A DNA stretch of 43,473 nucleotides from Aculops lycopersici (lineage: Eukaryota > Arthropoda > Arachnida > Trombidiformes > Eriophyidae). This document shows positions 11,932-25,600 of the stretch, piece by piece. Numbering within the stretch: the first letter of the stretch is position 1; each line of letters begins with the position of its first letter. The DNA is taken from the NCBI GenBank assembly GCA_015350385.1, contig WNKI01000002.1, positions 4,102,064-4,145,536 of the forward strand, read 5' to 3'. The translations under genes were made by a program, and so were the position numbers. Under the pieces are notes generated by a model. That model saw only the letters and a program-made list of their open reading frames with translations. It made no database searches and had not been told where the DNA came from.

Positions 11932-14662
11932 TGCTGATACACATGCACACAAGCCTCCCGCTTTCCGGTTCGGGACCCTAATCTCTGGCTCCCAACGGCG
12001 AACCACCGGCAGTGCCCAGTGGCGTCGTCTTTGGATTAAAGGCTCGCTTAGTTCTCCTATTGGACATTTACATGCATGCAAACGTGGGTGCAACCAGTGT
12101 GTTCCTTGGATTGCAACTCCATTCATTCACTCTAGGTCGTCGTTATTCAAGCTCATTGTCACGACAAAGGAATCGGCCATCTCCACCAGGTAGCTAGCTG
12201 GCTGTCTGGTGTGTGTCATTGTGTCGAGTGCGTCAAGATGTCGGACGGTCAGCTTGGCTCGGTGACGGGCAGCGACTTGCGCTTTGCAGTGACCGAGTTA
12301 GTTGCAGCGAGCCAGTTAGCAAGCCTTAGTTGGCAAGCCAGATAGCTGGCTGACTCAGGTGAGCCCACGACGTTGCAAGAGGATTAACTCTTTGTCGGTT
12401 GGACAGCTCGACTAACAAGCCAGTTGGTGAGTTTGGATCCGTTTGTCGGGCGCGACGCGAGCATCAAGCAAAGTCGGCGGCGAGAGAAAGTGGGAAAAAT
12501 CGCGCTTTCGAGGCATATAATTAAATTAACCGGCCATCACTACCATTACTATAGCCACCACCGTTGCCACCGTCGCCGCCTCAGCCGACTGCGACTTGAA
12601 TGTCGGTTTGGCGGGTTGGTTAGTCGAGCTCAAGCTAGCGGCCAGCTGGTCACTCAAAACGAAGCGACTGCCGCACATGGCGCGAGTTTCGTATGCAACT
12701 TCCGCTCTAGTCCAACGCTGAAGCAAGTAAAGGCCAAACCAAACCGGACCAAACTAAATGGAGCTGAGCGTCGACCACTGGAAACCCGCAAACTGTTAGC
12801 GCAGTGGCAAACTCAACTCCTCGACCCCGAGATCTCCGACGACGAGACAAATTTAGTTGGCCCCACAAACCAAAGTCGACCACTCGAGGCGCCGGCTCTC
12901 GTTGGCAGCTACGAGTTGGCCACTTTTCCGCTCAGCTAGTCGATAAGTTGGCAAGCTAGCCGGCTGGCTGCGCGAGCGAATCGCTCGCCGACCAGCCGCT
13001 CGAGCTGCCGGAAGTTGGCAAGCAGCCGATTGGTGAGATATAAGTCAGGTTTGGTTTTGTTCTGCTGTGGGCCAGCGAGGAGTTTCGTTGGCGGGGAGAC
13101 TCGAGATAGAATTTAGTTTTGTGCGCGTTAATTCAAGTAGCTTGTTGTCTTATCGGGCAAAATTCAGCAGTCGCCTTGGGCCACCACATGAGCTGAGTTG
13201 TGGCTCTTTGTAAAGGAGAATTCTTGAGAGAGAGTTGCATTAAATCCGAGTCTAGAGTCGAGCAAAAGCAAACCAATAAACCAAATCCAGTGCCAACCAA
13301 ACTTAAGGAAGAAAGTCTTCGCAAAGAAGACTTTCTCGGTGGCAAGAAGAAGCTTGCCAGCCGACATGAACCACCACCACCACCAGCTGCGATTAGAATG
13401 GCGCCACCTTATTAGCCAAAAGCCTCTTTGTTTGCGGCACACTCGCAACTCCAAAGTTGAAAGCTCCAGTGTAGAGCTCGACGACGACCAAAAGCTTCAG
13501 CCACGAGTGTCGCTAGGCACTCGAGCGGACAAACATACAGCTCGCGTCTATGTTCCCGTTGTTGCTGTTGTTTTCTCGCACCTCATTCACTCGGCTGGGC
13601 AAATGAATTTCTCTCCTCTTCTACTCCAGCTTTAGGCTCCGATTATAACTCCACTCCTCTTCTATACTGTTGCCTCTCTTTTGCCCCTTTGCCACTGGAA
13701 CAATAGAGACCAACGGTCCGACTTTGATTGCCGCTGCCTCTACCAGAGCCAACGGTTGCCCAGGAGTCCACAAAAGTTTGCAAGCCAGCCAACTGACCGA
13801 CTGCTCGACTTTTGTAGGTTCAAATCTAAAATGAACCTCTTTCCCAATTGCGAATTGCCTTTAAGACTCAAGTTGCATTGCGAATAGACGGAATTTAACC
13901 CGCGCCAACCGCCTCAATGAACTCGCGCGCCTGAAGTGCGAGTGTAGTGGGCGCCAGTTGGGCAGCGTTCGGTTTATGTGTCTCGAGGAATCACCAACAC
14001 TTGCTGTGATTCATCCATTTGATTCACATCAAACTGCAGGGATACTTGAGCATGAAATGATAGGCCGCCAACAATGAAACTCGAGCCAACAAGTAACCAC
14101 CTGAGTTTAATATCTGATTTTCCATTGAATTTCAGTCAGTTCGGCGGCCTTATTTATTATATTGCAGTTTAAACTCCACCTGCCCGACTAGTCAGTCAGT
14201 CAGTCAGTTAGTCGCATTGCTAATTTTCCATTTTGCCCCACACAAAATAGAAGGACAACACAGCTCATTACCTGAGCCAGCGACTCCATTGGACTCTAGC
14301 AAACGAAATAGTCATTAATTCAATTGAAAATACCTAACAACTAATGAAGGCAACAGCGACAACAACAAACTTGACAATTTTCTATGACCCCAATAACACC
14401 AAGTGGGCAATCCGATCGCGTGAGCGCCCATCGCTCAATACAATTCTTTCACCTGTCAACTACGAGACGGCCAGCCCCAGCCGCCGCACACGCCGCCGCC
14501 GCCACCGCAGCCATTCGAATCGCCTAATCGACGAATGAATTACTAAGCAACAAGAGACGCGGCACCAGCGAAGGTGATTCACCAACTTTACCTGGCGAAA
14601 GTAGCTCGCAACGGCGGCATTCACTTTTTTTCTGTCATTCTTGTCAGCAAGTCTGATGCTCT

Positions 14663-14705
14663 TGTAGTAGCGGTAGTAGTAGTAGTAGTTGTTGTTGTTG
14701 TTGTC
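14663..14705. repeat. (GTA)n-(GTT)n microsatellite
   Basis: Adjacent GTA and GTT trinucleotide runs in the intergenic region upstream of the receptor gene. Confidence 0.85.
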
Positions 14706-15818
14706 ATTTTTGTCATTCACAGAAACTCACACGCGACTCCGACGACGATTAACTAAATCAACAACTCGCTTGCCACTTTTAGAGGGTAGCGGTGCGCACG
14801 GGACGAGCACACAAGTATGCTTAGAGCGAGAGCGAGAGAGCGACGGAAAACTTGGAGTCAAGGTTGCGCTGGCCAGAGCTAACTATCTTTGCAAGCCTCA
14901 CTTCCGGTTCGAGTATTTAATCTAATATCACACACAAACAGTGGTCATCACACAAACTTCATGTTGTGTGATACTAGTGGCGCCTCAAGGAGGACAAGTT
15001 GCACAGATGCGACGAGCTTTTGGCGGTTAGAGTGGCGTGCACTTGACAGAGTCCAACTAGAGCGCATGCGTCCAAACTCGGGCTAGATGAGTGAATCCCG
15101 GTTACGCAACACAATTGGCGCCACCGTAGTCGTCGTTGGCGTTGCCACACGCTTTACTGGGGCGACGGTGGCGGCGGGAGCATCGGACACTTGGTGTGCA
15201 TGTGAATGCGCTTTTGTGAGCCGCTAGTAGTGAGGGAGTGGAGAGCTTATTACTCCACACACCCACAACAAGAAGGTAGAGAGAAGTCAGTCTGTTTAGA
15301 AAAGTGAAAATTTTACCTCCTAATGTTGTGTGATTCAAAATTAAACGCAGATTCCCCCTGCACTAATTTTCTCCCCTTTTTAGTGTGTGGATTCGGGTTA
15401 TATTCACACACCCACTAGTTTGGCAGCGACCCGATGCGACACCCTGATCCCAACTTTCGCGTTGCAGAAAAAAAGCGCCGCTCTCTGCATTATTCCAAGT
15501 CTCCACAAAAATGACCAGCCCCCTCACTCGACCCCGCGTTATCTAACCACCATTTCCATATAGTTAGTGCGCCGTTCATTTGCGGGGGGTGTATACACCG
15601 GAAACACGCCTGTTTTCTACCTTTAATTTAGAATTACGACGGAGTTTTTCCAAATTTGTGTCCAAAGAAGAGGAGCGAGCAAAATAGTGGCAGGGGAAAC
15701 AGACGATGAGAAAGCTTCATTTTGCGTGCAATTCATATATTACTAGCTAAATTAAAGCTGCCTCAGTTTCATGACGAAGACCAAAACTTTAAGAGCAAAC
15801 CTGAAGCAGAACAAGAGC

Positions 15819-15821
<3 letters not shown>

Positions 15822-15877
<56 letters not shown>

Positions 15878-15934
15878 GACGACGACGTAGTAAGTAAGTA
15901 AGGTAAGGTAAGGTAACGGAACGGAAACGGAACG

Positions 15935-15978
<44 letters not shown>

Positions 15979-16011
15979 GAGCGACGAGAGGNNNNNNNNN
16001 NNNNNNNNNNN

Positions 16012-16067
<56 letters not shown>
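15822..16067. repeat. Compound (GA)n microsatellite interrupted by an assembly gap
   Basis: Three GA runs (15,822-15,876; about 15,936-15,975; 16,018-16,067) are separated by GAC repeats, a GTAAG/GGTAA ladder near 15,890-15,930 and a run of Ns. The true length is unknown because the gap falls inside the repeat. Confidence 0.95.
15992..16011. other. Assembly gap (20 N)
   Basis: Twenty consecutive Ns interrupt the GA repeat. Twenty may be a placeholder and not a measured gap. Confidence 0.99.
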
Positions 16068-16069
<2 letters not shown>

Positions 16070-16312
16070 AGCCGCAGACTTGAAAGTTATAAGGGAAGGG
16101 AATCCGAAAAGGAACGCGAGGGAGAGACAGAGAAAGGGACAGAGAAAGAGGAAGGAAGAGGAAGAGAGGCACAACTGGCTCAAGGGAGCGGAAGTAATTT
16201 GGTGACGCCACTCGAGTTGTGTTGTGGCAAACTTTGTTTTTTAGCCCCACCAGCGGCGTCTCTACAAATGTAACTTCTCCTCACTCACCTGAGGAATTCT
16301 CTCATTGTGATG

Positions 16313-16336
16313 TTGGTGGTGGTGGTGGTGGTGGTT
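16313..16336. repeat. (GGT)n microsatellite
   Basis: About eight GGT units on the plus strand, some 660 bases upstream of the receptor start codon. Confidence 0.85.
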
Positions 16337-16993
16337 CCGAGGCAAGCTAGCGATAAAGAGAGAAAGATCGAGGAAGAGAGAAAAGAGAGTTGCCCTCTGA
16401 GGTTGCAATTCGGGGTTCGAGTATCAAGTTGCGCAAGCCGGAAGTTCAACAAAATAGAATAAGAGAAACAAGCCCCGAGCTGCTCGGGACGCCATCGAGC
16501 AATTGGATTGAATTGAATTTGCCAGTTTATTCAATCGCAAGTCTACCGCCAGCAAGCAAGTCGATTGACTTGCTCGGCGCCTCATACGAAGAGACGAGAA
16601 GATAAAAAGCGCAACCTTATGGCCTCCACTGGAACTCGCTTGTTTGTCGAGCCAGAGGCTGGAAGTTGGCGAGGCGCGGAGTGAACGTAGCAGTAGAAAC
16701 AGCAAACGTGGCTCAAGAAACAGCATAGCAAATTTGAGGACATTTGAGCACAAATGGAACCGAATACAAGATGAGAAAGTCAATTGGCTCGTTGAAAGGC
16801 AAAGACGAGGAAGAAGAGGAGGAAAAAAGAAAACAAAGCCAAGACAAAGGAGCGATAGAGTTTCACGAGCTTAATGAGGCACAACAGATTGTCGATTGCA
16901 AGATACAAAAGAGCATCAAACTAATTACTATTATGTCGGATAGCGGTCATCATTATCATTATCATTACCATAATCAATATCATATTTCAAGTG

Positions 16994-19586
16994 ATGGACT
17001 CAAGAAGTAATGCCAAGGTTGCGGCGCGTGGCGAAATGAACGCCGACCGCCGCCGCCGCTGTCAGCTCACATGTCGGAAGTGGACGCGTAGAAAAGCATT
17101 GCCTCCATTGGGAAGTGTGTTAGTTATTTCATTGAGCAAAAGATCAAACGCTTTATTTTTGTTACTTCTATTATGCCAACTGCAATTCAATGCTTCCACT
17201 TCCATCTCAATTGGAAGCCGTAACATTAACGGCGACTCTATGGAGGACTCCGTCGACAAGTCCATTGGCGGCAAAGGGGCGCCGGTCGCTGGTCAACTGC
17301 GTGATCGGCGCCACACCCGTGCATTTGATTTGAGAGTAAATATGGAGGGAGAGGAAAATCGAGAGAAAGAGAAGGAAACGGATTCCGTCCAAAATGAACA
17401 ACAAGGCCAAATTGATACTTATAATTCAATTAGCCTGCCACTGGACACGAGCCAGACGCGCGCCAGAGATCAAGGGGCAGCAAAAAAAGAGGACAGCAAA
17501 GAGAGTGGCTCGCTATTCGATCGCTTGTTTGCTTCCGCTTTCCCTTTGCCCCTTACTTCCGCTTTGGCCAAAGAGCCGAGTGTTGGCTCAAAAGAGTACT
17601 CAGCTTCATTGACCGGCAACAAGAAAGAATCGGAAACCATGTCTGTTAGGCTTGTGATAATGAAAGACGCAACCAGATCAATGAATAGCAGCAATGGCAG
17701 TGACACGCGCCGCGAGACTGAAAAGAGCAACTCACAAAACTCGCCCAGTGGCCAGCTGATACTCCTGTTTGCCTTGTTAATTTTGATAAACTTGATTGTG
17801 ATCCTAGGTAATATTCTGGTTATTTTGGCCGTTTACGCAACAGCAAAGTTGCGCAGTGTCACGAACATCTTCATTGTCTCGCTGGCCACCGCCGATTTGT
17901 TGCTTGGTTTATTCGTGTTGCCTTACGCAATGTTACTAGAGGTGAGTTAAAGAATTTCTAACACTTGTTTTAGGTCACAATTTTTTCCCAATGTCTCTTT
18001 TTCTTATTGCCTCGGTGGCAGATTATGACACCGACTTCAGTTTCAGCGAGAGACTTGAGCCGAAACTAGAACTCAGACAGCACTAAGCTCTAGACTATGG
18101 CGCCCGAGGCGAAAGTTTGTATCTCTCCCTCTCACTATCTATTGTTGTTGCTGTGCCCAGTTCCCAAGCGACAGTCTAACTCAACCGGAAGCGAGTTGGT
18201 CGCGCAACAACTAATTGGTCGCAACGAGACGCGTGCCAGTGAAGCGAGCAGCCAGCGCGAGTCGATAATTTGTCGATGTCGTCGTTGTCGTTATCTGTTT
18301 TTGTTGTTGCTTCTGCTACTGGTGCTGTTGTTGTGGTTGTCGGATGGAGTCGGGCGATAGAATTGGAAAAAGTAATTGAACAGCAGTGGCAAAAGCGCAG
18401 CCAGTGGAAGCGTTAATTTGCCACCGACACTTCAAACGAGATCGGATGGGAGAAGGAGCTCGAGAGCCTAGAATGAGAATGGAAACGACATCAAAATCGG
18501 CTTCAACTTAAACACCAGTAACAACAACAACTCAAACTCTCTAGACTTGCCGCTCTCTCTCTCTTTCTCTATCGCTAACCGGAAGTGGCAAGCGCTCGTC
18601 TTTATCGCTCTCTTTTCCGTGAAATGAACTCGACAGAATCTGTTACAAACACTCCGTTCGGTTGGTTAGTCCGACCCAACCCTTTGATTCTTATTTCGGT
18701 GGTAGTTGGGCGGGGGAACCAATCAATTGGTTTAGATGCGTTCCGGTCGCGGTTCATGGTTCTGGTTGATCCACATTGAGTGTCACAGTGAAACGCGATA
18801 TACTGTGCAGCACAGAATTCCAAATAAACTCTGCGCAGAACTGACTCAACCATCGCCGCCGCTAAGCCGGAAGTAGCAGTACGAGAACACGAGCGACTGA
18901 CGAGACGACCAGGGGGCAATCGTGAAGCTAGTGGACAGGATAGAGAGTGAGAGAGAGACTGAGATGCCAACGGGAAGTGACTCATTTCATACTAATCAAC
19001 CTAGCTACCAATCTTACCTCACACTATGAACACCGTAAACACTACTCAACAACCTCCAACGACCAATGGCCTTCGCAATGATTGTATCAGGTACTTGAAG
19101 TTTGGGTGTTCGGGCGGATTTGGTGTCGCGGCTGGCTAGTCACCGATGTTTGGATTTCCACGGCCTCAATTTTAAACCTGTGCGCCATCAGCGTGGATCG
19201 TTACGTTGCAGTCACGCGTCCGGTCAAGTACAGATCCATCATGACTCCGAGAAGAGCAAGGACCATTGTGGCCGGCGTTTGGATTGTCTCCTTTCTCATC
19301 TGCTTTCCCCCTCTGATTCCCGATTGGAGTTTGCAGGGCGACGGAGGTCTCACGACGGCATCTTCAACTTCATCCGGTGACTTGGGCGGCGAGTGGTTTG
19401 GAAACACCACGAGCTCGACCACAACCACAACCACGAATCCGCTGCTCCTCACTGGTTCTCCGGATCAGCAAGCTAGTTCTTTGTCGGTGGTAACTAGGGA
19501 AACGGGTAGTGGCGACGGCAACCGTCAGCGGCGCCAGGTACGTAACAAGCGATGGGCAAAGGAGGAGACAGAAGCTACTGCGGTTA

Positions 19587-19620
<34 letters not shown>

Positions 19621-22600
19621 TTCAATTAGATTAAGTGGCCAGTCTGCTTCTATTTCTGATATTATGATGGGCAACACGAAGCGACGCCACCCCAATGGCA
19701 GCCAGCGACGACGAGACGTCAACTTGGAGCGCGATGACGGCGGCGGCAGTCGGGGATCCAACGAGGATCAGGTAAAAGGTGCAGCGAGCTACAAGTTCCT
19801 AGTGACAGGCGGCGACAGTGGCCAAAAGAGCGACCACGAAAGAATTGAGATGCGTCGGCGACCAAGACTGCAAGCCAATGGATGGGCGCCGACAATTTCT
19901 AGTGAATTAATCAACGGCACAGGAGGTGGCAGTGGGACAAGTGCAATTACAAAGACCAGCGAGGCGCGCAATGTTGCCGCGAACGCGGGTGAGTCCACTG
20001 CAAGGCGAACTCGTATTGTGAGTGGCAGAGGTAGAGGTAGAGTTAGTGGTAGCGGCGGCAACGAAGAGCGATCATTCGATTTGTCGCGAGCTGGACACGA
20101 ACTTCGACTGCAACCGCGACGTCGGCAGGTGGAGGCTGACCAGCGAGCATTCAATTTCGGCGACGCGCGCAAAACCACAACAGGTAAGTGTAGCGAGCAA
20201 GATGGAGTTAGAGAGAATCGAGTGTAGTTTTGTTGTGTCTCGAAAGTGAGGTAGAGGTTTGGGACTTTTGGCTGATGGACCAGCCAAAAGTCCGGCCGGC
20301 CAGCCAGCCAGCAAGCTAGCTAGCTAGCGAGCCGAAGTGCTTGTGGCGCTAGGTACCCCTACGCCGAGGTCCCTATTTAGCTGAATGACTGGAGAGAGGC
20401 CACAAAACTAAGCTCAACTATGCCACACAAAAGCGCAAACTTCGACACAAAAGTATCCGGCATCCATTAGCGTTGGTCCTCGTCGGCCGCTCGCTGTGCT
20501 TGCGGTGGTGTGGTTGCAAATGATGCAATTGGCAACCGTGGCTTGGCTCTAGCGTATCTGTCTCGTTGTGGCGTGACAAACGATTGCCGTCGCCGATGTT
20601 TCCATTGTGTTTCGTCTATTTACAGTTGCAATGGCAGCGAGCGGGATCTAGCGACATAGACATGATAATGGACATTATTGATTAATCTTCAATGCGAGCC
20701 ATGCGAACCAAAAGTAACCAATGAAAACCACTAACTCAAATTCCCCCTTTCGCTCTCTTGTTTTGCTTGTCCCACATTATGTCCCTTCGGTTGCCTTGCG
20801 ATGCATTGCAGCAGAGGATTCACGCAAAATTGGAAGCAGAGTTGGAATTGGAGGGGAAATGTACGAAAAGTTTGACACCAACTCAAACCAGCCCACCAAA
20901 GCCACCACTGAGAGGATGACCGGATATCACAGCGGAGGAAGTCGTTGCGATGATAGCCAAAATCACAACAATGAGTCGCGCGACTTTAGGTTAGCGCCAA
21001 ATGCAATTGTGGCAGCACCAAGTTTCAAGGACCACCAAAGGCCAGCAACCACTGCCTCTTCAATTGCCCCAGCTACTGCTGCTCAATGCACGACTTGCTT
21101 TTTCCCACTTCATTCGGCCGCCAGCAAACTTGGAGTCGTTGTGGCTGGTGATGGTGGTGGCACAAATGAAGTTAATGTTCCGTCACCCCCGCTCGACGGC
21201 GACGAGGCCGGCAACGTCCACAAAGTCGGTGCTAATGACGACGACGACGACCATCATCACCACCAACACGACGACCAGTATTTGGACGGGGCAAATTCTG
21301 GCCGCGACTTGGCCGAGGGGCTGAGGTCAGCGGACAGCGGCGATAGGGTTACATTGAACGTCAAGCCTTTAGAATTAAGAGGATCCAGACATCAAGCAAA
21401 TTTGGTCCAACCGAGAAATGAAATTCACCCTCCCATTAAGGTAATTGAATCGTCGACTTTGACTCCGGCGCCCGAGGAGGTGGAGGCGGTGGTTGTGTCG
21501 CCGGCCACGCCCACTAGCAAAGCCGGGCGCGCCTCGGGAATGTCTGTGAGCCAGAGGGGCGCAGGGGAGGAGAGTGAACGACAACGAGCAACAGGATCAT
21601 TAGAGAGAAGCAGTGACGACAAAAGCAACAACAAAGATGAGCCGCACCAACGGAACAATGGCCATGCAACCGGAAGTGGAACAGTTAAAAGACCACCGGG
21701 CGAGTTTATTGTTTTGGTGCCCACGGCGAAGTTGTTGCTACTGCTCAAGCTGCCTGAGCCGCATCTTGAGGCTCATAAAGTTGCGGGCCTCGAGTTGGAA
21801 GTTGGAAACATTATTAAATGGCTGGAGCTCTTAGCGCCGGAAGCGCCGGGGCCGATGACGGCGACGGCAAGTGAACCACTTGAGGATGATTCACTTAGGC
21901 TCGCGCTTGGCACAAGTGAATCTCTAGCAGCAAACATTGCGAGGTTGTATCCTGGACAATATAATGGCCAAAAATCGGGCACTCAAGCGCAATCATTACG
22001 CAAACTTTGGGCAAACTTTGCCGCTGGCAAACGTAAAACTGGCAAGTGGAAGGGGTTGGTGGTTGTAGCGTCAAACATAACCAAAAGTATGGATTTCCAG
22101 CAAAAGCAACAACATCGAGAAATGAGGACCAAAATCAACGAACAGCTAGTAGATTATTATGATCTGCGTGATTTTGCTACATATGTTCATTTTTATTGTT
22201 GCTCACTTTCATCCAACTATCAAGCCGGCCACCAGCATCAAGGGCATCAACGGGAGGCTACAGAGAGAGAGGTAGTGCTGGTGGTGGTAGTTGGCAATGA
22301 TCCCCGCAGCGAGCACAATGAGAGTAACAAGAGCAATCCCGATGCCGATGCATTGCAACTTGGAAACTTTACGATGCTCATTTCAAATGGAGCTCATTTT
22401 AGGGCAGCCAACGGTAGTCATGAGAGTGAAACAATGGAAATACTATGCTCGCCAACAACGGAGCTGTCGTCGTTGTTGCTGTCGTTGCGCAACGCAACTC
22501 AAGTGAACAATCTGGTTCGCACTATTTACAATCGAATGTCATTGAGTACGAGGAGAAGACTAGACAACGATAATAGCAACAACGTAGTCAGTCGGCGCCG

Positions 22601-25600
22601 CCAAGACCAACCGGAAATGGCGAGAGGAAGTGGCGGCAGTCCCAATGAGTTTTTCGGTAGTGAAACTTTAGCAGTCAATGCAGCCGACGCCGTTGCCACT
22701 AATGCCAATGCCCATGTTAAGTTTTCCAAATCCCAAGAGAATTCTTCACGCTTAACTTGGAAAAACAGCAACCACAACGAACTCAATGACCACAGGTCAG
22801 CCTTTGGCCTTGCTTGGGAAATTGGAAGTAACGTTGAAAGCCCAGCCAATAGAGACGAGGATTCTGATGGAAGCGAAGAGGAATGGCCTCGATTACGAGA
22901 TAATTTTGCAGCAACTTTTAGCACCAGCAACCAACTTAACGGCCACTCGCCAGAGACACTGGAGATAGGGCAAGCTGCGACCTCTAAAACGACCAACGCA
23001 AGTGGCGATAAAGATATTGATTATCGAGCCGGTGGTCTCCAACAAGACGCTGGCCACTCAGCGGAAGTTAATGGTCACTGGGTTGGCGCAGAGGCGGTCC
23101 GAGGAGTTAATGTGAGGGGCGGCGGCAAACTTGAAACAAGCAACCCCTCCAGCAGTGAGACCAAAACTGAACAGAGCGCGCCCATGACGACCACCACGAC
23201 GACAACAACAATGAGCTCTTCGTTGCTCGCAGGACAGGTGAAGTTGCATTATAAAGGAAACAGCAATGGAAGCGAGCGACTTGTGCAACGGCGTCAGCGG
23301 CAATCGCCGCATGATGACAACCGGAAGCAAGCGAGCACCAGCGCTAAGCTCGTGGTCATTCAGTCCAATGATAGTGGTACATATGGAGACGCGTTGGCAG
23401 ATAGGAGACCATCTAGTGGTGGCATTCAGGCGCTGGAAGGCAGGGTCACGGGTAGAGAGACGACGACGACGACAGGTGGAGGTTTGGATGATGGTGGAAA
23501 TTTGCAACCCATTTTAGTTGGAATGGTACTCCTCAAAGGCAAGGATTATGACAACGGCGACGGTGTTGCGATCGAAAACAAAATTGAAATAGATCCCCTG
23601 CCATCAGCATTGTTGTCACTGACACCTACTCCAATTCCCATTGAGTCGGTGCCAAAATCTCGAATCAGTGATGGTAGCGGCGGCGCTGTTGGTGCAGGTA
23701 AATCCCATGTAAGTATCTTAAAGCGCCAACGCGCGTCTTTGTCTCCCCGTCCATCTCCACTGAGACCAAATGGACTAAAGAGAGAGTCGGAGTTGGTGCC
23801 CCAACAACAACAACAGCGACAACCACAAATCCAAGAGTACAGGCAAAACCAACGACAGCACCCAAATCAAGGTCGACGACCGCAACTACGACAACGGGGA
23901 GAGAAGAGGAGTTTAAGAAGGCTGAGAAGAGAAACCAGAGGAGCCGACCACAATGGAGTCAAAATGGATGAGAAAATGTCAAAGTCAATAGAGCCTGACA
24001 AGTTGCAAGCTGAGAAGTGGGAATCCGAGCCCAAGTTGGACGACTCACAAGACTTTGACTCTTTGGCCTCGCAATTGAGCGCGTTGCTGGTAGGTGATAG
24101 GAGCAACAGCAACATTGGGAATAAGGAAAATAACGGCCCCACTTCCGGTAAAAGAGTAGCAGCCACAGTGGTGCCGGTGGTTTTGGCTTTGACGAGTTCG
24201 CCTAAACTCAGCGCTAGCGGCAGCGACTCCGTAGTTGGTTCTGAATCGGAATTAGAAAGGCTGAGTGAAGGAAGAGAAAGACCGTCGATGGGCCAAGAAA
24301 CAAATGGAGTCTCAATGGCGATGACTGGCAGCGACGATGATCATGCACACGTTGATGCAAATGCACCACAAAGAACTAGCGCCACCACCAGAGTGGAGCT
24401 GGACAAATCCACCGGAAGTAAGGCAAGCGCGACAACAGGAACCACCGGTGGCTGCGCTCTATTCCATGACAAAACTTACGTTATCTACTCGGCACTTGGA
24501 TCCTTCTACATTCCCATGTTTATAATGATCTTCTTCTACTCGCGCATTTATCTCGTTGCCTCGCGCGCCCAGAAGGCATTGCAACGAGGCTACATGACAA
24601 CCAAGTGGCCAGTGGCGGGAAGCGGCGCTCATAACAAGAATGGCGGCGGCGGCTCGGTGGGCGTGTGTCAGCACGGTAACATTTCGGGATTATGCGAGGA
24701 GTTGAAGTGTGTTCAGTTGATGACAAAAGGTGGTCGTGGTGGTGGCAGTGGTGTCGGCGGTGGCGATGGGTCGCACCTTTCAAGTTTCGAGGGCGGAACC
24801 AATGGCGGGATGGACTCCTCGATGGGCGGCCACGGCTGTGGCTATCAGCAGAGGGGCGGGCCTGAGCGGGTCACCTTGCGAATCCACCGTCGGGAAAAAA
24901 CGTCCAGCTCCTCGACGACAGCTGAGCTTGAGGCTGGCGGCGGCTGCGGGTCGTCGGTGGAGAGCACGCCTCTGAAGTCAGTGGCAAGCCGGAAGTCGCA
25001 ATCGGTGAAGTTGCATGGTCCAGGTCGAGGTGCAACGAGACAGACGAACGCAGGTGCCAGTGATTGGTTGTCGCGTAACAATTCTGACAAGGGCAATCAT
25101 AGATCGGCTTTACTCAGGTTATCCGCAATGGAACAGCGAGAGCAGTTGCAGCAACACCAATTGCAAAGACAGAAGAAGGTCGACTTGGAGGGATGTAGCC
25201 CTTTGGTGCCGGAGGCGCTGATTTGTGGCGTCGGCGACGAGCCCGTGGTCATGATCGACGCAAAACCCGAACCTAAACAGCAGCAGGTGGTGGAGTTTGT
25301 TGTTGGGACTGAAGTTTTGAAGCCCGAAATTGAGGGGACAGATGAGCTAACTAAAATTGTCAGTGGGCAAAAATCTCAAGAAACTGTGTCACCTGAGGGT
25401 GGCGCACAGTCAATCAACGAGCAGCAGGTGGTTGAGGGGGAGAGAAGGTGTAACCACCACAAGCATGAACACCACCACCATCATCATCACCATCACCATC
25501 AAAATGAACATCAACACCGTAGACACCATAAGCATCACAAGCATCACGGCAGTAAGGTAGAGCGACAAGATGGTAGAGGATATAAGAATGAAGTGAAGAT

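Larger units (their letters stand above)
9865..16993. other. 7.1-kb intergenic region upstream of the octopamine receptor
   Basis: I see no supportable coding gene. From 9865 to about 10,800 the sequence is repeat-like, with a small hairpin near 10,040 and an unassigned minus-strand open frame at 10,093-10,287. From 11.5 kb on it is rich in GGCAAG/GCCAG words and CCGGAAGT octamers (11,634; 13,008; 14,900; 16,438). It also has plausible splice donors on the plus strand, for example CAG|GTGAGC with GT at 12,359. It may therefore hold 5' UTR exons and the promoter of the receptor, but I cannot join any of them. Confidence 0.5.

Noticed and set aside
12424..12939. 171-codon open frame on the plus strand
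   Set aside because: It opens with TTG, has no recognisable domain, contains a splice-donor-like GGTGAGT at its start, and its composition matches the non-coding surroundings. It may be a 5' UTR exon.
15752..16250. Ser/Leu-repeat proteins on the minus strand across the gap
   Set aside because: They are translations of the GA microsatellite and the N gap.
23697..23702. GTAAAT splice donor inside the third receptor exon (GCAG|GTAAAT)
   Set aside because: The frame stays open for kilobases on both sides and no matching acceptor with the right phase was evident before the TM5 exon part. Alternative splicing is not excluded.
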